From Siphonodentalium dalli (taxonomy: Eukaryota > Mollusca > Scaphopoda > Gadilida > Siphonodentaliidae), in assembly GCA_032622095.1 (NCBI GenBank), contig CP136069.1:128197123-128261122 (forward strand): a stretch of DNA of 64,000 bases, written 5' to 3'. Below, one piece after another: positions 1 to 12,129 of this stretch. The notes beneath the pieces are model-generated. The model did not search any database, was not told the DNA's origin, and worked only from the letters and a program-made list of their open reading frames with translations. Position 1 is the first letter of the stretch, and the number at the start of each line of letters is the position of its first letter. Made by a program: the position numbers and the translations under genes.

Positions 1-893
1 TATTATCTAACTTTTTTATATAGCAATTAATTATCTTAAAGATTGTGTATCTTTTCCTAGAAAGTTTGATGTAGATTCCGGGTAATATAATAATAGCTAT
101 GAATCGAGGACACCTGTCCGAAAACGCTTCTATCAATTAATATTAATTTATATAGAATTTCTTATCACATTCCCGGAACAGTAAAAGAGCTATTTTAAAA
201 CAGAAATCCCGCGAACGCGTTTCACATCGTACCAAGAAGGAGAACACTATATCTTATTAGCGCCCTCTGGGAAGGCAAATTTCTTTTCAACTAATAGATT
301 ATGAAGAATTAAGCTTGGTTGCAGAAATTAGAAATAAACCGCTTGAATTTGTAGTCTTGAAATCTGTTTTTTTTAATGTTGTAATTGTATGCCAGAAGAG
401 ATACACTACCTTTAACATGTTCTGGAATTTAACGAAAATTGAAAAAATAAATAAGTATAAAGTTCAAATCTTTCGTCTGCGGTTTGGCTTCAAAGAAAAC
501 TTTCTAACCAAACGTATGTGTACGGTTGCATTTTGGTATCCGGTGGATTGAAAATAAGGACGTGCCTCCGATCTCGAGACCTTAAGCTACACCACTGTTA
601 AAGCAGTTACAGTAATAAACAATGTGATGACGCACATAACATCATTTGAGCGTTATATAATAATGAAAACAATTCAAATATCAACAATAGCACAAATATT
701 CTTGCACTCAAACTTGAAAGGATATTAGTCCATATGGAATGATGGGCAATCCAGAATACCTGTTTCCCCATTAGTAGGTAGATAAGAAATTTAGACCTTT
801 TTAATGGGACCCAATTCACTCGCAATGGGTAAATGAACAAAAATGTAAATGTCTACAAAATATCACCAATAAGATCACGGAGAACTTCGTTCC
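1..893. other. AT-rich sequence, no gene seen
   Basis: No exon, RNA gene or recognisable element was found here. Short open frames of fewer than 80 codons occur on both strands with no conserved motif and an AT-driven composition. Confidence 0.5.
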
Positions 894-956
894 TATATTC
901 ATTATTGATAGTTCTATATTCATTATTGATAGTTCTATATTCATTATTGATAGTTC
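894..956. repeat. Three tandem copies of a 21-bp unit
   Basis: The unit TATATTCATTATTGATAGTTC is repeated three times without visible change. It is a simple minisatellite with no evidence of function. Confidence 0.9.
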
Positions 957-1040
957 TCCAATAATGAACTTTCGCGTGTTGGAATGTTTGTTACAATGAA
1001 AACAAAACGATTACGGTGATTTGCCAACAAGCACCTCTAA

Positions 1041-1456
1041 GGGTATACGTTCATACGCTGGCAAGTTTGCACGGCATGTATTTGTGGGCATTTCGTCATT
1101 GAAAACCACATGGTGCCAGAATATGAACGGAAACATGCACATAACATGCATATTTACCAAAGTGAAAGTACTGAGAAGTAAAATGTATGTAGTTTCGCTT
1201 GTAACGGCGCTACTGGGATTTGCCTTCCAATACTTGTATAATTTATTCTTGCGAGATTATTGCATGCTATCTACATGCAAATTCATGTAACATCGCTACA
1301 TGCGGAACTACGGAGATTTTACTTCGCGCGTAGTTAGCTGTGGCACAGATACACTTTATGCGCTTGTTTCCGTTCATATCCAGGCACCATACCGTGTTCT
1401 ACGACAAAATTCCCGCAAAGCACACCGTGCAAACTTGCTGGTGTATGAACATACCC
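1041..1456. mobile_element. Fold-back MITE, family G, copy 1
   Basis: Terminal inverted repeats of about 33 bp are visible. The left end begins GGGTATACGTTCATACGC and the right end is its near-complement ending ATGAACATACCC. The roughly 420-bp body contains paired segments such as GAACGGAAACATGCACAT and its partial complement near 1360-1380, so most of it could fold. It has no coding capacity; the open frames across it are by-products. A related, longer copy lies at 3079-3973 and a fragment near 8325-8480. This is a non-autonomous DNA element whose superfamily was not determined. Confidence 0.75.
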
Positions 1457-1808
1457 TAAACGTGTAGGAATTTCAAATAATTTTAGTCTAAATATGATTT
1501 TCAGAATATTTTTCCTTGCTTTGCAGAGTGCTTTGATTTTCTTCAAATGATTACCGGCCAAGTTTTGATTAAACTCTACTATCTGATCGGACTAATTGGA
1601 CATTTATCGGTTATTTCAGGGCAGCAGTAATGTCTATATAGCAATGGTTTAGACATGCGAAATCTCATTTTTTTTAGAGTTATTAATATTGAGAATAAGA
1701 ACAAAGTAAAACTCTTTGCTCGCGTACTTGTTAATAACAATTTTTTTTACAAACGTATACAAAAAATATGTTATTACACACAAACCCACTTCGAATGCCT
1801 TTAATCCC
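1457..1808. other. No gene or element recognised
   Basis: AT-rich stretch between two fold-back elements. Nothing identifiable was seen. Confidence 0.4.
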
Positions 1809-1942
1809 TTTAACCCTTTCATGATGGGAGCTGCGTAGGGCCAGTACATGCTCTTATATATGCGAGTCTCCGGTAGGGAGCATCGCATATATAAGAGATC
1901 AAGGTAAATGTTGTTAGGCCAATGCATTCTCTTATATAATAA

Positions 1943-2003
<61 letters not shown>

Positions 2004-2068
2004 AGAATGCATTGTCACAGGGTTTTCGAAAAAACAATCAGGAAGCCCCAGACATGAATGGGTTAAAG
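1809..2068. mobile_element. Fold-back MITE with internal hairpins, family M, copy 1
   Basis: The ends are TTTAACCCTTTCATGATG on the left and GACATGAATGGGTTAAAG on the right, an imperfect terminal inverted repeat of about 15 bp. Inside is the family hairpin word TCTTATATATGCGAG. A second internal palindrome with ends GCATTCTCTTATATA has been expanded by a TA dinucleotide run at about 1947-2000. Related elements lie at 5142-5305 and, enlarged, at 27976-28441. The element is non-coding. Confidence 0.7.
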
Positions 2069-3078
2069 GTATCTATAAAAGTAATCTCTCGATCGCAGTG
2101 AAGATTTTGAAAACTTCGACAGTGTTATTAGCAATCATATTATATATATGTAAGTACACGTCACAATAATATTGTCGCATTAAATTACATCATGTCTATA
2201 AAATTGTCACGACAGTGACGATATTTATATCCATAAGCCATATGTAATAAGAGGCATTTGTGCCACGTGAGGAACTGGACATTGAGCGTGTGGCAGGTGA
2301 ATACATGAAACGTCATACAGAATCAGTATTGTTCGCCATTGATGCAATGGCCAGTACCACTGACTGTACAGAAATAATCGGGGGCTCAAACATTAAGTTG
2401 GCCTATACAAAAATTATGTCAATATACACGTCACCTAATTCTGAGGTACAATGTATGAGTTATCTTCATTTAAATATCAACAGTATCTCTAGTGCCAAAA
2501 AAACAATGAATAAATTGATGGCTTGAAATAAACCAAAAAACAAAAACAGAGAAAGATATATTTCACCAGAATACAGAACAGGTGTGACCAAGGAGTTTCC
2601 ACCGAGTGATAGAGATTCTCAAAATCACCCAAATAATTTCCCTTTATTTGCCAAAACTGCATAAAAAAATTGAAATTAGGAGATAGAGTTATTCCTCTTC
2701 CATCGAGAATAATAAACGGCAGTACCATATCATAATTAAGCACATAACCACTCATAAGACACGTCAGTTCACAGTGTATTCGACAAGATATGTTGATGAT
2801 ACATTGCTATGGAGCTTCTCTTTCAAATGTAATATAATAGAGCATATGTTGCTTATAATGTGATATGTGGATTCGAACACGAAGTGGGGCTTTAAACTAA
2901 ATTAAATCAAACTATAATGTCATTCTTATGAATTTGAATTCACAAAACACGCTATTACTGTGATCTTGTGTATTCATTTATTTATTGGTAGAAATATATT
3001 CAAAGTTTCTTGGAGCACATCGGTTTTCTGTAGAAAACCAGAAGGGTTGTTTAGAAGAAAGTGTCCACAATTGATTTA
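2069..3078. other. No gene recognised
   Basis: AT-rich DNA. An 88-codon open frame at 2260-2526 on the plus strand has no recognisable domain and no convincing splice context, so it is not annotated. Confidence 0.4.
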
Positions 3079-3973
3079 GGATACGTTCATCACACTGGCA
3101 AGTTTTCACGGTATGGATTACAGGCATTCAGTCGTAGAATTTTTTTTGGTTAGGATTTTACGTCGTTTTAGCCGTTAGGTCACATCACGACTGAGAAAAT
3201 TGAATCAGAATTAAGCGAAGCAACTGTGTATAGACGTAATCGTGAATTGGACTAAAATTAAACTAAATATATACAAATAAAAACACCCAAAATCAGAGCG
3301 AGAGTGCTCAATTGGGGTCAGAACCATTACGATCACTGTGCAAACACATATCAAACAGAATATAAAATAAGACAGCAATACTGCTTTGGGAACAGCCAAG
3401 TTATAAAACCTGCATAAAATTAATCACCAAAAATAAATTATTTAATTTCAAGACTGTGATAGACCATAATATTTTAAGTAGCTGTCAAAAAAAGCGTCCT
3501 GAATGATTGATAAGATATTTATAATATACGTTGAATCTGGCGTGAATCTTAATCAATTCATCAAGTTGACTATCGAGTGGTAGACTAGTCAGGCGAGCCT
3601 TCGCCCACTTCATCCCGTCGTAGAAAACTATATGATGCCTGATTATGAACGGAAATATTCATATAAAATGCATTTGTACCCCAGCAAACTACATGAGAAG
3701 AACAATCTATGTAGTTCCAGCTGTAGCGATGCAATCGGAATTTGCCTGTAATAGCATGCAATTATCTCACAGGAAGCAATCATTGTGGTATTTGAAGGTA
3801 AATGCTAGTATCGACGTTACATGTGGAACTAGATAAATTTTACTTCTAATTTCGTTCGCTTTGGTAAAGATACATGGTATATGCACGTTTCCGTTGATAT
3901 TATGGCAACTATATGACGAAATGACTGCAAACTTACCGTACAAACTTGCCAGCGTGCATGTATGAACATACCC
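3079..3973. mobile_element. Fold-back element, family G, copy 2
   Basis: The left end, GGATACGTTCATCACACTGG, and the right end, which terminates in CATGTATGAACATACCC, match the termini of the element at 1041-1456 in inverted orientation. The part from about 3590 to 3973 aligns by eye with copy 1, for example at the shared words TGAACGGAAA and GTTTCCGTT. The left 500 bp looks unrelated to copy 1, so this may be a longer parent or a copy carrying an insertion. The right end abuts the next element almost directly. Confidence 0.6.
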
Positions 3974-3974
3974 T

Positions 3975-4995
3975 CAAAGGCCCATTTCATTTTCGAACCC
4001 TCGGATCACGTTATATAAAATATATGCCATATTTTATGAAAGCGGCAGCTCCAACACATTGTATTTTCAACTTACTCGATGTAATATACTGTGAACATGT
4101 TTTTTTTGTTGAGAAACCGACATGGGCTCTGTAGTCAAGTTTCTGCACAAAGTATATTATTTGCAATGGAAGGGGAATAACTATATTTATATAATCCCCT
4201 GTCATTGAAAATAAACTATAGTTTGAATTATGTTGCATTCTGGGAGCCATATATAACGGGGGAAATATATCTGTGATTTCAGCTGTTTTCTATTTCTCCA
4301 TCTTCTGAGCCACAGCCGTTTCAAATGTGATGAATTATAGTATTTTGATCATATTTTATGGCATATATTGTTATTAAAACCGTTTATTAATTAGCTATAG
4401 GTTATCTATCGGCCGCAATAAGTAGGCGCTGCCCGCGTCATAAGTAACAAAAAGTCGGCCAATAAGTAGAAAACGCGGCCAATAAGTAACAAAAAGTCAG
4501 CCAATAAGTAGAAAACGCGGCCAATAAGTCAAGGTGGCGTAACTGACGTCATACGTAATTAGCTCGATCGGCAAAGAATATTGGGTCGACGGAAGATAGA
4601 TTGCAGTTGATTTCGGATGAATTACGGATAGTCACTGTTTTTGGGAGTAAATATACTTGTACGAGGATGAACTGTATGTATCCGTATCAATATCATTCCC
4701 AGTGGAAATTGACAGTACTGTGAAATCGCTGCAAGTTCTTCACAAAGTTCACAAGAATAAAAATTGTTGCAATTATTGTTAATTTAATAAAACACACAAT
4801 GGTATGAAGCTCTATGTTAATATATTCATCGTGTGAAACAATTATTACATTGTTGCTAATTAATGCGGCCGAAGGCTAATACGACAGACCGAGGCCTCAT
4901 AACTCGGTTAATGTGGAAACAACCAATTAATAATATATATTGTCAAGGCACTATAAAAAATAATCGGTGACTCGAAAATTTAAATGGGCCTTTAA
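3975..4995 (+). mobile_element. MITE family H, copy 1, split by a nested insertion
   Basis: The element begins AAAGGCCCATTTCATTTTCG and ends GAAAATTTAAATGGGCCTTT, giving a TTAAAGGCCCA-type terminal inverted repeat. It is the same family as 7686-8162, 25195-25712 and 63310-63754. Shared internal landmarks are GAGAAACCGACRTG, CAAGTTTCTGCACAAAGTAT and a hairpin around GGAAGGGGAATA. The body stops at ACCGT (about 4383) and resumes at TGTCAAGGCAC (about 4941). In the intact copies ACCGTATATCAAGGC is continuous, which shows that the 4383-4933 element inserted later. Confidence 0.85.
4383..4933 (+). mobile_element. Nested element, family N, copy 1 (AATAAGTAG repeats)
   Basis: This insertion into the family H MITE has ends TTATTAATTAGC and CCAATTAATAA, a short terminal inverted repeat. 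It contains tandem words GGCCAATAAGTAGAAAACGC and GGCCAATAAGTAACAAAAAG at 4405-4530, then a unique segment with TGACGTCAT, and a right end rich in GCGGCC and GAGGCCTCATAACTCGG. A second, roughly 630-bp copy is at 36156-36785. No open frame suggests a transposase, so it is non-autonomous. Confidence 0.8.
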
Positions 4996-5141
4996 TATTA
5001 ACTTTTCCCGCAATATAAAGCAATAGTTAAGCCAGATAAGTGTTCCAACTGTTCCATGAATCCATAAATGTGAGGATGTAGCGTCAATGCTGGAAGAAAA
5101 CAATACAGCGACCATCACTGTTGAAACTAAGCCAACTGCAA

Positions 5142-5305
5142 CCTTAACCCTTTCTTGACGGGAGCTGCGTTGGTGCTGCATTAAAGACCATGTGCCAGTG
5201 TGCCAGTGCATTTTTTTTATATATGCGAGTCTATCATATATAAGAGAATGGCTTGGCACAGGGTTTTCGCAAAAATTCAGGAAGCTGCAGATATGAACGG
5301 GTTAA
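5142..5305. mobile_element. Fold-back MITE, family M, copy 2
   Basis: A short relative of the element at 1809-2068. It shares TTAACCCTTTCTTGACGGG at the left, GGGAGCTGCG, the TATATATGCGAGTC half-hairpin, GCACAGGGTTTTCG and a GAACGGGTTAA right end. The central hairpin is reduced. Confidence 0.65.
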
Positions 5306-5663
5306 ATTCTGAACTGGACTGAACTAGGCAACATAGTCACTGTACCTCTTTCGCAAGCAATCTCATACAACAGAGAATTTGTCATTGTGAATATATACTT
5401 CCAACTTTTTTTTTATTTGAAACTTTTAGATGGGAAACTGCATATTGGTGGTATATATTATCTTAACAATGGGACGAATATTCGTCTGAAGAGATAAGGC
5501 ATTGTGATGAGACATTTAAAATATCAGAAAATATAAAATTCTTCTGGTGAATAACAGTGCGTATAAATATTAACATACATAATAAAAATCATAATTTGCA
5601 TTGCATATCTGGAATATCACTCTCTATATGTCATAATTAATAAACGATATGTGATAGATATTT
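5306..5663. other. No gene or element recognised
   Basis: AT-rich DNA with short homopolymers and no coding signal. Confidence 0.4.
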
Positions 5664-6109
5664 TGGCTGGATTTAGACGATACATGGCCACAGTGTTCTT
5701 GGAAATAGAATTAGGCACATAATGAACGAGACTAGCGAAAGCCATCTTGTTGTGTTTTAAAATATGTGACATCATAAGAATGCAACATTGGCCTCGTTTT
5801 GTTCATATCTGGCAAACAGAATTTAACATAATTATGCGAATAGAACTTCGAAATCAAGTGGTAGAAATTGTGCATAGTGTGTTACCAGATTGATACCTCC
5901 CCAATGCCTTGCTGTGAAATACATACATCCAAATTGTGTTTGTTTGCCCTTCCTCCGATAACGAAAAATAATGTTCATAAAAATCCCACGTGTGGATTTA
6001 AATATTGCACAATGTATGGCAAGAGATAAAGTAAACAGAACTCGAAGTGAGACACGCTTTTTCGATTAACAGCGACACGTCAACCTAGGTATGTGTCTAA
6101 ATCCAGCCA
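5664..6109. mobile_element. Fold-back MITE with a 19-bp TIR
   Basis: The left end reads TGGCTGGATTTAGACGATAC and the right end is its near-exact complement, TGTCTAAATCCAGCCA, about 446 bp apart. No coding capacity was seen and no second copy was noticed in the window. It is probably a DNA-transposon derivative. Confidence 0.6.
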
Positions 6110-7010
6110 TTGGTCTGATGATATTCATGCTTGTAATTCGATAACCCTCAGGCAAGAGAAGCAGACGAATTCAAACAAATGTCGTTATTGTGATGAGATT
6201 AAATAGAATGCCACATTCTGATATTTTATATTAAGGTTTGGATTGAAAAAAAAATCATTCTAACCTAACTCGTCATGCATAATTATAGACTATATTCATC
6301 TGTGTCCGAAGCGTAAGAATATCCAGTTGTCACGACAGCTGTTTTATTTCCAATCGAAACTCTTGTTTAGGTAACCCAAATGTTACCAGAAGCGTTACAC
6401 AAACTTATTATCACTCCAATTAACTGGTATTATTAACTACTAATGGGCTGGTCATTGGACCAATAATTTTGAATGTCTCATTTTGGAACTTGATTGAGCC
6501 ATAACCACAGAAAACTTTATGTTAGGTTACCTACAGGCGAACTGCGGCAATGATACACAAAATGTGCCATAACAAAGTCAGCACTTAACAAGAACGCTAT
6601 ACTCGCGCGTAACAATTCAATCTTGTTGTTATGGGGAGTTTATCAACAGACTATATTTCCTCTATGATTGATCACGATCTCCCACCACATTTTTTCAATC
6701 TAAACCTTCCCAACAAATAACTAATCAATCAAAAGTAATTCGTCGTCGGTAGCTATTGGCGAATTTGCGTAAATACGTTGCGATAGCCTATATATTTTCT
6801 AGTACCGAAAGAAAACATGATGTAAGGTCTTTGTTTATGCCATAGTGTTGTAAGATTTGATCGCAAAATACATGCAGGGCGTACTTCAACTAGCATCGTT
6901 AGATCCGCCAGGGCGTAACAAGAAGCGTACTACAGACGGACACATTACCATCGAAACAATATCACATTGGAATTGACCTGATATAAAGATTTGATTGACT
7001 TTATATATGC
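6110..7010. other. No gene recognised
   Basis: AT-rich intergenic sequence. Nothing identifiable. Confidence 0.4.
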
Positions 7011-7014
7011 GTTT

Positions 7015-7472
7015 TGGGCAGTAAAGTGGTTGGTATGTACACTATTTTACTACGGTCCATTACGTAAACTATAAACATCAAACCCAAAGATAAGGGTTTC
7101 CGTACTGTGCATCTATATTTGGTATGAATTTTGTCACGTTTTTTGCAATCAACCAGATAGTCCGAATTCATTTATTTGTCGACACACATCGCTAATTAGT
7201 ACGTTCTAGTTTAAATTTGACATTTATGGGTAATGTCAAAGTAACAATTATTTCGATATTATAGAGTTATTAATAATGAAAATTAGTCCAAAGTCCAAAT
7301 CTGGGCGGTAAAGTAGTTGGTAGATACATTATTTTACTACGGTCCACTAAGTGAACTATACATGTCGAACCCCAAGATATGGGTTTCCGTTCTGTGCATC
7401 TATATTTAGTATAATTTTCGTCATGCGTTTTACATTCAACCAGATAGTCCGAATTCATTTATTTGTCAACAT
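7015..7472 (+). repeat. Direct duplication of a ~170-bp segment, spacing ~288 bp
   Basis: The segments at about 7015-7186 and 7303-7472 align over their length in the same order and orientation. Shared words include ACTATTTTACTACGGTCCA or close variants, GGGTTTCCGT, TGTGCATCTATATTT and CCAGATAGTCCGAATTCATT. They differ at scattered positions, indicating an old duplication. The right copy is followed by an inexact repeat of the sequence after the left copy (TATTATAG...TTATTAATAATGAAA). Confidence 0.85.
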
Positions 7473-7685
7473 GAATATTATAGTTATTAATAATGAAAGT
7501 TAGAACAAAGTCGATCTATTTTTAAATATACATGAACATCTTCTATTATTTAACATGGACTTACTTCGAACGTCTTATGTCTCTTTAAATGAACTTTGAT
7601 CTTTTGATAAAAAGCTGCACTAGTAAATGGGGAAAACTTCCCAATACGTATCTTATTTCAGTAATAATAAGCGAGGACGGAAACA

Positions 7686-8162
7686 TTTGAAGGCCACGTT
7701 TCTTTTCGAACCCCCAGGTCACATTATATAAAATTATTCCATAGTATATACTATTTGAAAGAGGAAGCTCGAAAATATTGTGTTTTCAACTTATTCGAAG
7801 TAATAAACTGTGAACATTTAGTTTTTGTTGAGAAACCGACGTGTGTTCTGTGCTCAAGTTTCTGCACAAAGTATATTATTTTCAATGGAAGGGGAATAAC
7901 TATATTTATATAATCCCCTGAGTTATTCACCTTCCATTGAAAATAAACTACAGTTTGCATTATGTGAGCCGCAACGGGGGAAATGTTTCTAAGAGTTCAG
8001 CTAATTTATATTAATCTGTGAGCACCTTCTGATACACATACGTTCCAAATGGTGCTGAATTATAGTATTATAATCATGTTATGTCATAGATTGTTATTAA
8101 AACCGTATATCAAGGCGCTATAAATAATAATCGGTGACTCGAAAATTAGATGGGCCTTTAAA
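7686..8162 (+). mobile_element. MITE family H, copy 2 (intact)
   Basis: This is the most complete family H copy, running from GAAGGCC...TTTTCGAACC to CTCGAAAATTAGATGGGCCT. It contains the hairpin AATGGAAGGGGAATAACT with its complement near 7920-7940, GAGAAACCGACGTGTG, and the uninterrupted ACCGTATATCAAGGC that serves as the empty-site reference for copy 1. Confidence 0.85.
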
Positions 8163-9691
8163 GAGAGACAGAGCCAAGACAGCGGTACATACAGTAATGC
8201 TCTAATTAAACGACTTCTTAACCACAGCAGAATTATGGGTAACATTTCAGGATTTAGTCGGTCATATGGCTTGATGCCATTCATCGGAAAGCTCTCTGGC
8301 AAATCCCCGTAGAATATAGATTTACATACGTCTCACTGAGTTTTGTTGTAAACAATGAGGTACGTGCATTTATAAGTATTTTATCGTTCGCAACGTGACG
8401 CATTACAGTCCAATATAAGACGAACTAACTGCAAAATTACAAGGCAAACTTACCAGCGTGTGAACGCATGCTCGCTTATAGTGATACATCTTTGTCGCTA
8501 TAACGTTTAATGTGAACAAGGCATTATTGTAATTCCTTGTATTAGGTTTTCTCTTTGAACGCTCAGAAATATTTTTGAAGACGTCAATCAATGACAAATG
8601 GAGTGATGAATTAAATTGCTGGCCTTTATTGTGAGTGACCTGGTGGGAAATCCAGAAATTAGTCATTAGCTATCGACCAGAATAATGGTCTAATTAGGCC
8701 ATCTCCTCTTTGTTTTGTATTCAACTGATTAATATTCATTACTTTGAGCTTTGACTTGCCTTCGAGTCAAGCGAATAATCGGGACTATATTGTCTCTACG
8801 AAACAATTCTGATACGAAATTAAATTCGCATTTGAATTAACGATTTACTCGGGACTGTGCATATAATCTGGTCAACGACATACATATATGGTGAAAAATT
8901 TATCTGGCGGAAATGGAAAATCCGCCGGAGATTTTCTTCTATAGCTGTATTCCAAGGTTTATGGTGGGGATAGTTTAAGAAATGGTAGATTGCGAGTCGC
9001 ACGACATTGATCTAAATCCCATATATGTGGGGATTCGCCCGTTAACCGAATACCCGGTCGGTGTCGATGGATATTGTCAGTATGCTAATCCTGGCGCGCG
9101 CGTTAGCTGTGCGGATTACTGCCTCCTGAGCTAGGATTGGTATAACCAATACCCAATGACTGGGGTAATGTGGAATAGGTTACATAAATTCATCGATTAT
9201 TATTGTTATTAAATTTGAAAATCATAGCTTCAAGTTGACTACACATACTCATTCTTGGTATGTACAAGTATAAGATAAGAAGTTTATGATACTATGAGTA
9301 ATTTCTATCATATCTATGGAGATATATTTGTGGTGCAAAATGATATACCATAAAGCTTTGTTGTTTTTGGAACCATAAGTACATGCACCTCTATGCTTCT
9401 CTGGGTCCTCAACATTATCGGTAACCATGACAGCGGACCACGATCAGCATGCATTCGTAGTATAGTTGGCAATACCGATCTACGTCCGTCCTAATTCACG
9501 ACAACGCACACCAACGTCTCGCGCATTCACATTCAAACACGCTCCAAACTTGCAAACACATACATACATGACACATTTTCTCATGGAGTCCGCGGGTGTC
9601 GTCAGTATCGTATATATCACGTGGACGTCGTCACTTCCGGTTATCCCAAGAGGCAACGCTCTTCTAGCAGTTTTGAGCAGTACACGCGGTG
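8163..9691. other. 3' flank of the oxygenase gene, repeat fragment only
   Basis: A fragment of family G is recognisable at about 8325-8480 (AACTGCAAAATTAC, CAAACTTACCAGCGTGTGAACGC). The rest shows nothing identifiable. No canonical polyadenylation hexamer for the minus-strand gene was seen in the roughly 450 bp after its stop codon, so the 3' UTR end is unknown. Confidence 0.5.
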
Positions 9692-9859
9692 TCACCAATC
9701 GAGTGAGTCTGTCTGGAACTTAAACTTTGGACTATGTTCCGTGTAGAATTGTGAATACCACCGTCTGTGCTTCGCTATAAGAGAATCCTCCATGGATTTC
9801 ACAAACAATGGGCGCGCTTCATATCGCTTGTTGTTCCATATCATGATATCACGTTCAAT
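9692..9859 (-). CDS. nvd: Neverland/DAF-36-like cholesterol 7-desaturase, terminal exon
   Basis: This last coding exon encodes 55 residues plus the stop. It starts after a long pyrimidine tract and CAG at 9860-9862, in phase 0, which fits the phase-0 donor of the preceding exon. The peptide begins [17 protein letters not shown] and contains [12 protein letters not shown], matching the conserved C-terminal block of the Neverland/DAF-36 family (D-x2-IW-N-K and RRWYSQFY). By family precedent, the Asp of the DIMIW motif is a plausible carboxylate ligand of the catalytic mononuclear iron; that is inference. The enzyme is expected to introduce the C7-C8 double bond of cholesterol in the endoplasmic reticulum, supplying 7-dehydrocholesterol for steroid-hormone synthesis. 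An 85-codon plus-strand frame at 9466-9723 overlaps the end of this exon and is not considered real. Confidence 0.93.
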   Translation of the reverse strand: MERDIMIWNNKRYEARPLFVKSMEDSLIAKHRRWYSQFYTEHSPKFKFQTDSLDW

Positions 9860-11955
9860 CTGAAAAAAAAAAACAACAAATGTAAATAATGTCAAAACTG
9901 CAATATTAATATTTCGTGCATATAACGAAATACGTATGGCCCCAAAACAACACCCACGGCAGCAACCAGTCGACATCAATTTCGACTCAGTATATCATAT
10001 ATAATTATTACGGAGATGTTTACGTCGACTGGGCAGCAACCCATGCGGAACATAAAATTCAATCTTCTCGTCAGGATATACTCAGGGTATCAGATTAAAT
10101 TACATCTGAGAGAGAGAGAGAGGGAGGGAGGGGAGGGAGAGAGAGAGAGAGCGAGTGAGAGAGAGAGGGCGAGAGAGAGAGAGAGGGTTCCTTCTGCACT
10201 GTATTTATCTCTCGCCTGCTTTTATCACCTTAGCATCCATCCAAATCATTAGCAGACCATTCCGATATACACTCGTTAATTGACTGGGAGAATAAACCAA
10301 AGGGTTAAAAACAGTGTATACTGTGTGTAGAATATGCACAATGCAAATAAGCTTGGCGTATTTTTCAGAATCAGATTGCCTGTTTATTTTTTTAGATCTG
10401 ACACAAGATTCCAACTCATTTGGCATTGTTTGACAATGAACACATTAGCCTGTGACGAGGAACCAAGAATGAGTATTTGTTTCGAGATAAAGGTTTTTAC
10501 AGCTCACAAGGAGCCGCCGAATGTATATGCAAATAATGCAACCCCAGAAGATGTTCTTATTATTATTTCTGCATTGATTACATCGGCCATCAAGTCGCAA
10601 TGTCGATAATATAAATGTATTAGATAGATTCTTGAGAACTATATACTGGAACTAAACACTCAAAACAGTACGTTCCACCCCGTCTCTATGATAGTTTATC
10701 AGATGTGGTTATCAGAATGCGATTGTACGATCAGTTGGGAAGATAACATCTAATATGGGACCAATATATCTTATAACAAAAGCTTGAATGAATACGAATT
10801 GAATGGGAAGAGAACTTTCCACAATTCACAAACTCACTGGGTTCACTAAGAGTTAACATGTTCATGTAAGCTGGATATTTTGTCATGTTTAAGTGTCAGT
10901 TAACGACAGGAGGACATATTGTGAATTGGCACATGTGGTTCAAAACGGAGCAATCAGAAAACACAAGAGTTGATAAAGATACTAAACCTGATGACATTTC
11001 TCACTCACAATTATGTATATTAGCAACAGTGTGGTAGTATTGAATGCAGTGTTAACTCATTTCAGTATAAAGTTGAATGATATATTATTCATTTGGAGGG
11101 ATTTTAAGGATATATGAGCAGACGACAGCCAGACAAAATGATAATAAATAATTCATATTCATTGGTGGGAAATGTTTAGATAATAATTTCAATATTGGTC
11201 GTTTTGTTGAACTTATTATCTGAACACTTCACTAAGGGAACTAGTAACTACTCGTCAATGAGTATTTTTATAGGTTAACCAATACAGGTAAGTGGGTGCC
11301 TGACAAGGTAACACATCTGCCGGGTCAACGAAAATCACACCTAGCCCTCCGGAATGACAACAACGAGTCAGAATGGAGCACTGGCTGACGGACCTTATGG
11401 CCTTTGTCAACATAAGTAGAGTTAAAGAAATAATTGTTTACAACCTATCCGTCATATAATTTCCCCACATAATGAAGGTGGTGCACACATGTATGGATGT
11501 CAAAAGAAAGGGGAGGTTATCTGATATAGGCATATTAAAGAAGATTCGAATGTGATGATGACCAAGGTCCCAATTTCTCGCAGACAAATTGCTCATCGTG
11601 CTGATGACATGAATTTTGAGGTGGAAGCTGGACCCTGGAGCGGTTTATTAGAATTTTGAAAATAATTTTAGAACGTGCCCCACAAAAACAAGATTATTTA
11701 ATGCCAAAGGTAGAATTTCTAAATTTTTGAAAATTACTCCCAATGAGTTAAAAAGATGACAAAATGTTTTGATAAGACCATCATCAGTTGCAGATTGCTG
11801 ACTATATGCCATGCTAAGCGCATGTCACATCACGGGAACTACTCGTCAATGAGTATTTAGTATAGAAAGTGCTACCCTTGTCCATCATTCAAATTTCGCA
11901 AGAGATGATACACATTCATAACTATTACTACATGTATTGTCAATTAATTCCTCAC
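9860..11955 (-). other. Intron of the oxygenase gene with degenerate repeats
   Basis: The intron is bounded by GTGAGG (donor after 11956) and a poly-pyrimidine CAG acceptor. It contains a GA-rich microsatellite at about 10108-10187. It also holds a degenerate dispersed repeat at about 10669-10990 that matches 12171-12500, sharing AATGGGAAGAG, GGGTTCACTAAGAGT and ACATGTTCA. A second repeat at about 11095-11270 resembles 16230-16380 and 25985-26080 (AGACGACAGCCAGA-like, TCATTGGTGGGAAATGTT). Confidence 0.7.
10108..10187 (+). repeat. GA-rich microsatellite
   Basis: An imperfect run of GA dinucleotides with GGGA interruptions, lying inside an intron of the oxygenase gene. Confidence 0.95.
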
Positions 11956-12129
11956 CTGGACAGCTTCAGCGTACATCAGGAACTTAGCATATATCGTTGG
12001 CATTGCCCAGTGTATGTAGATATTGTGGCACACCTTTTGTATAAGAGGGCCTATTGGCGTGAGGGTCTGGATATATACGCCTGGCCCGAACGGGCTTGTG
12101 AATCTCAGGTACACAAGACCTGGACCTAT
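11956..12129 (-). CDS. nvd: Neverland/DAF-36-like oxygenase, penultimate exon
   Basis: This exon encodes 58 residues, with a TTTACAG acceptor at 12130-12131 and a CAG/GTGAGG donor after 11956, both in phase 0. The peptide starts IGPGLVYLRFTSPFGPGVY and continues through QTLTPIGPLIQKVCHNIY and PTIYAKF. It fits the central beta-sheet of the catalytic domain in this family, where the substrate pocket is shaped by a GP-x-FV-x2-F type stretch and a T/S-P-I/L-x-P-L-x-Q motif. Length and order agree with the flanking exons. A plus-strand frame of 88 codons covers the same bases; the splice signals and family similarity favour the minus strand. Confidence 0.9.

Noticed and set aside
2870..2890. GATTCGAACAC as a tRNA T-loop
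   Set aside because: The neighbouring sequence cannot be folded into acceptor, D and anticodon arms on either strand.
10016..10252. Arg/Glu-rich peptide
   Set aside because: It is the translation of a GA microsatellite.
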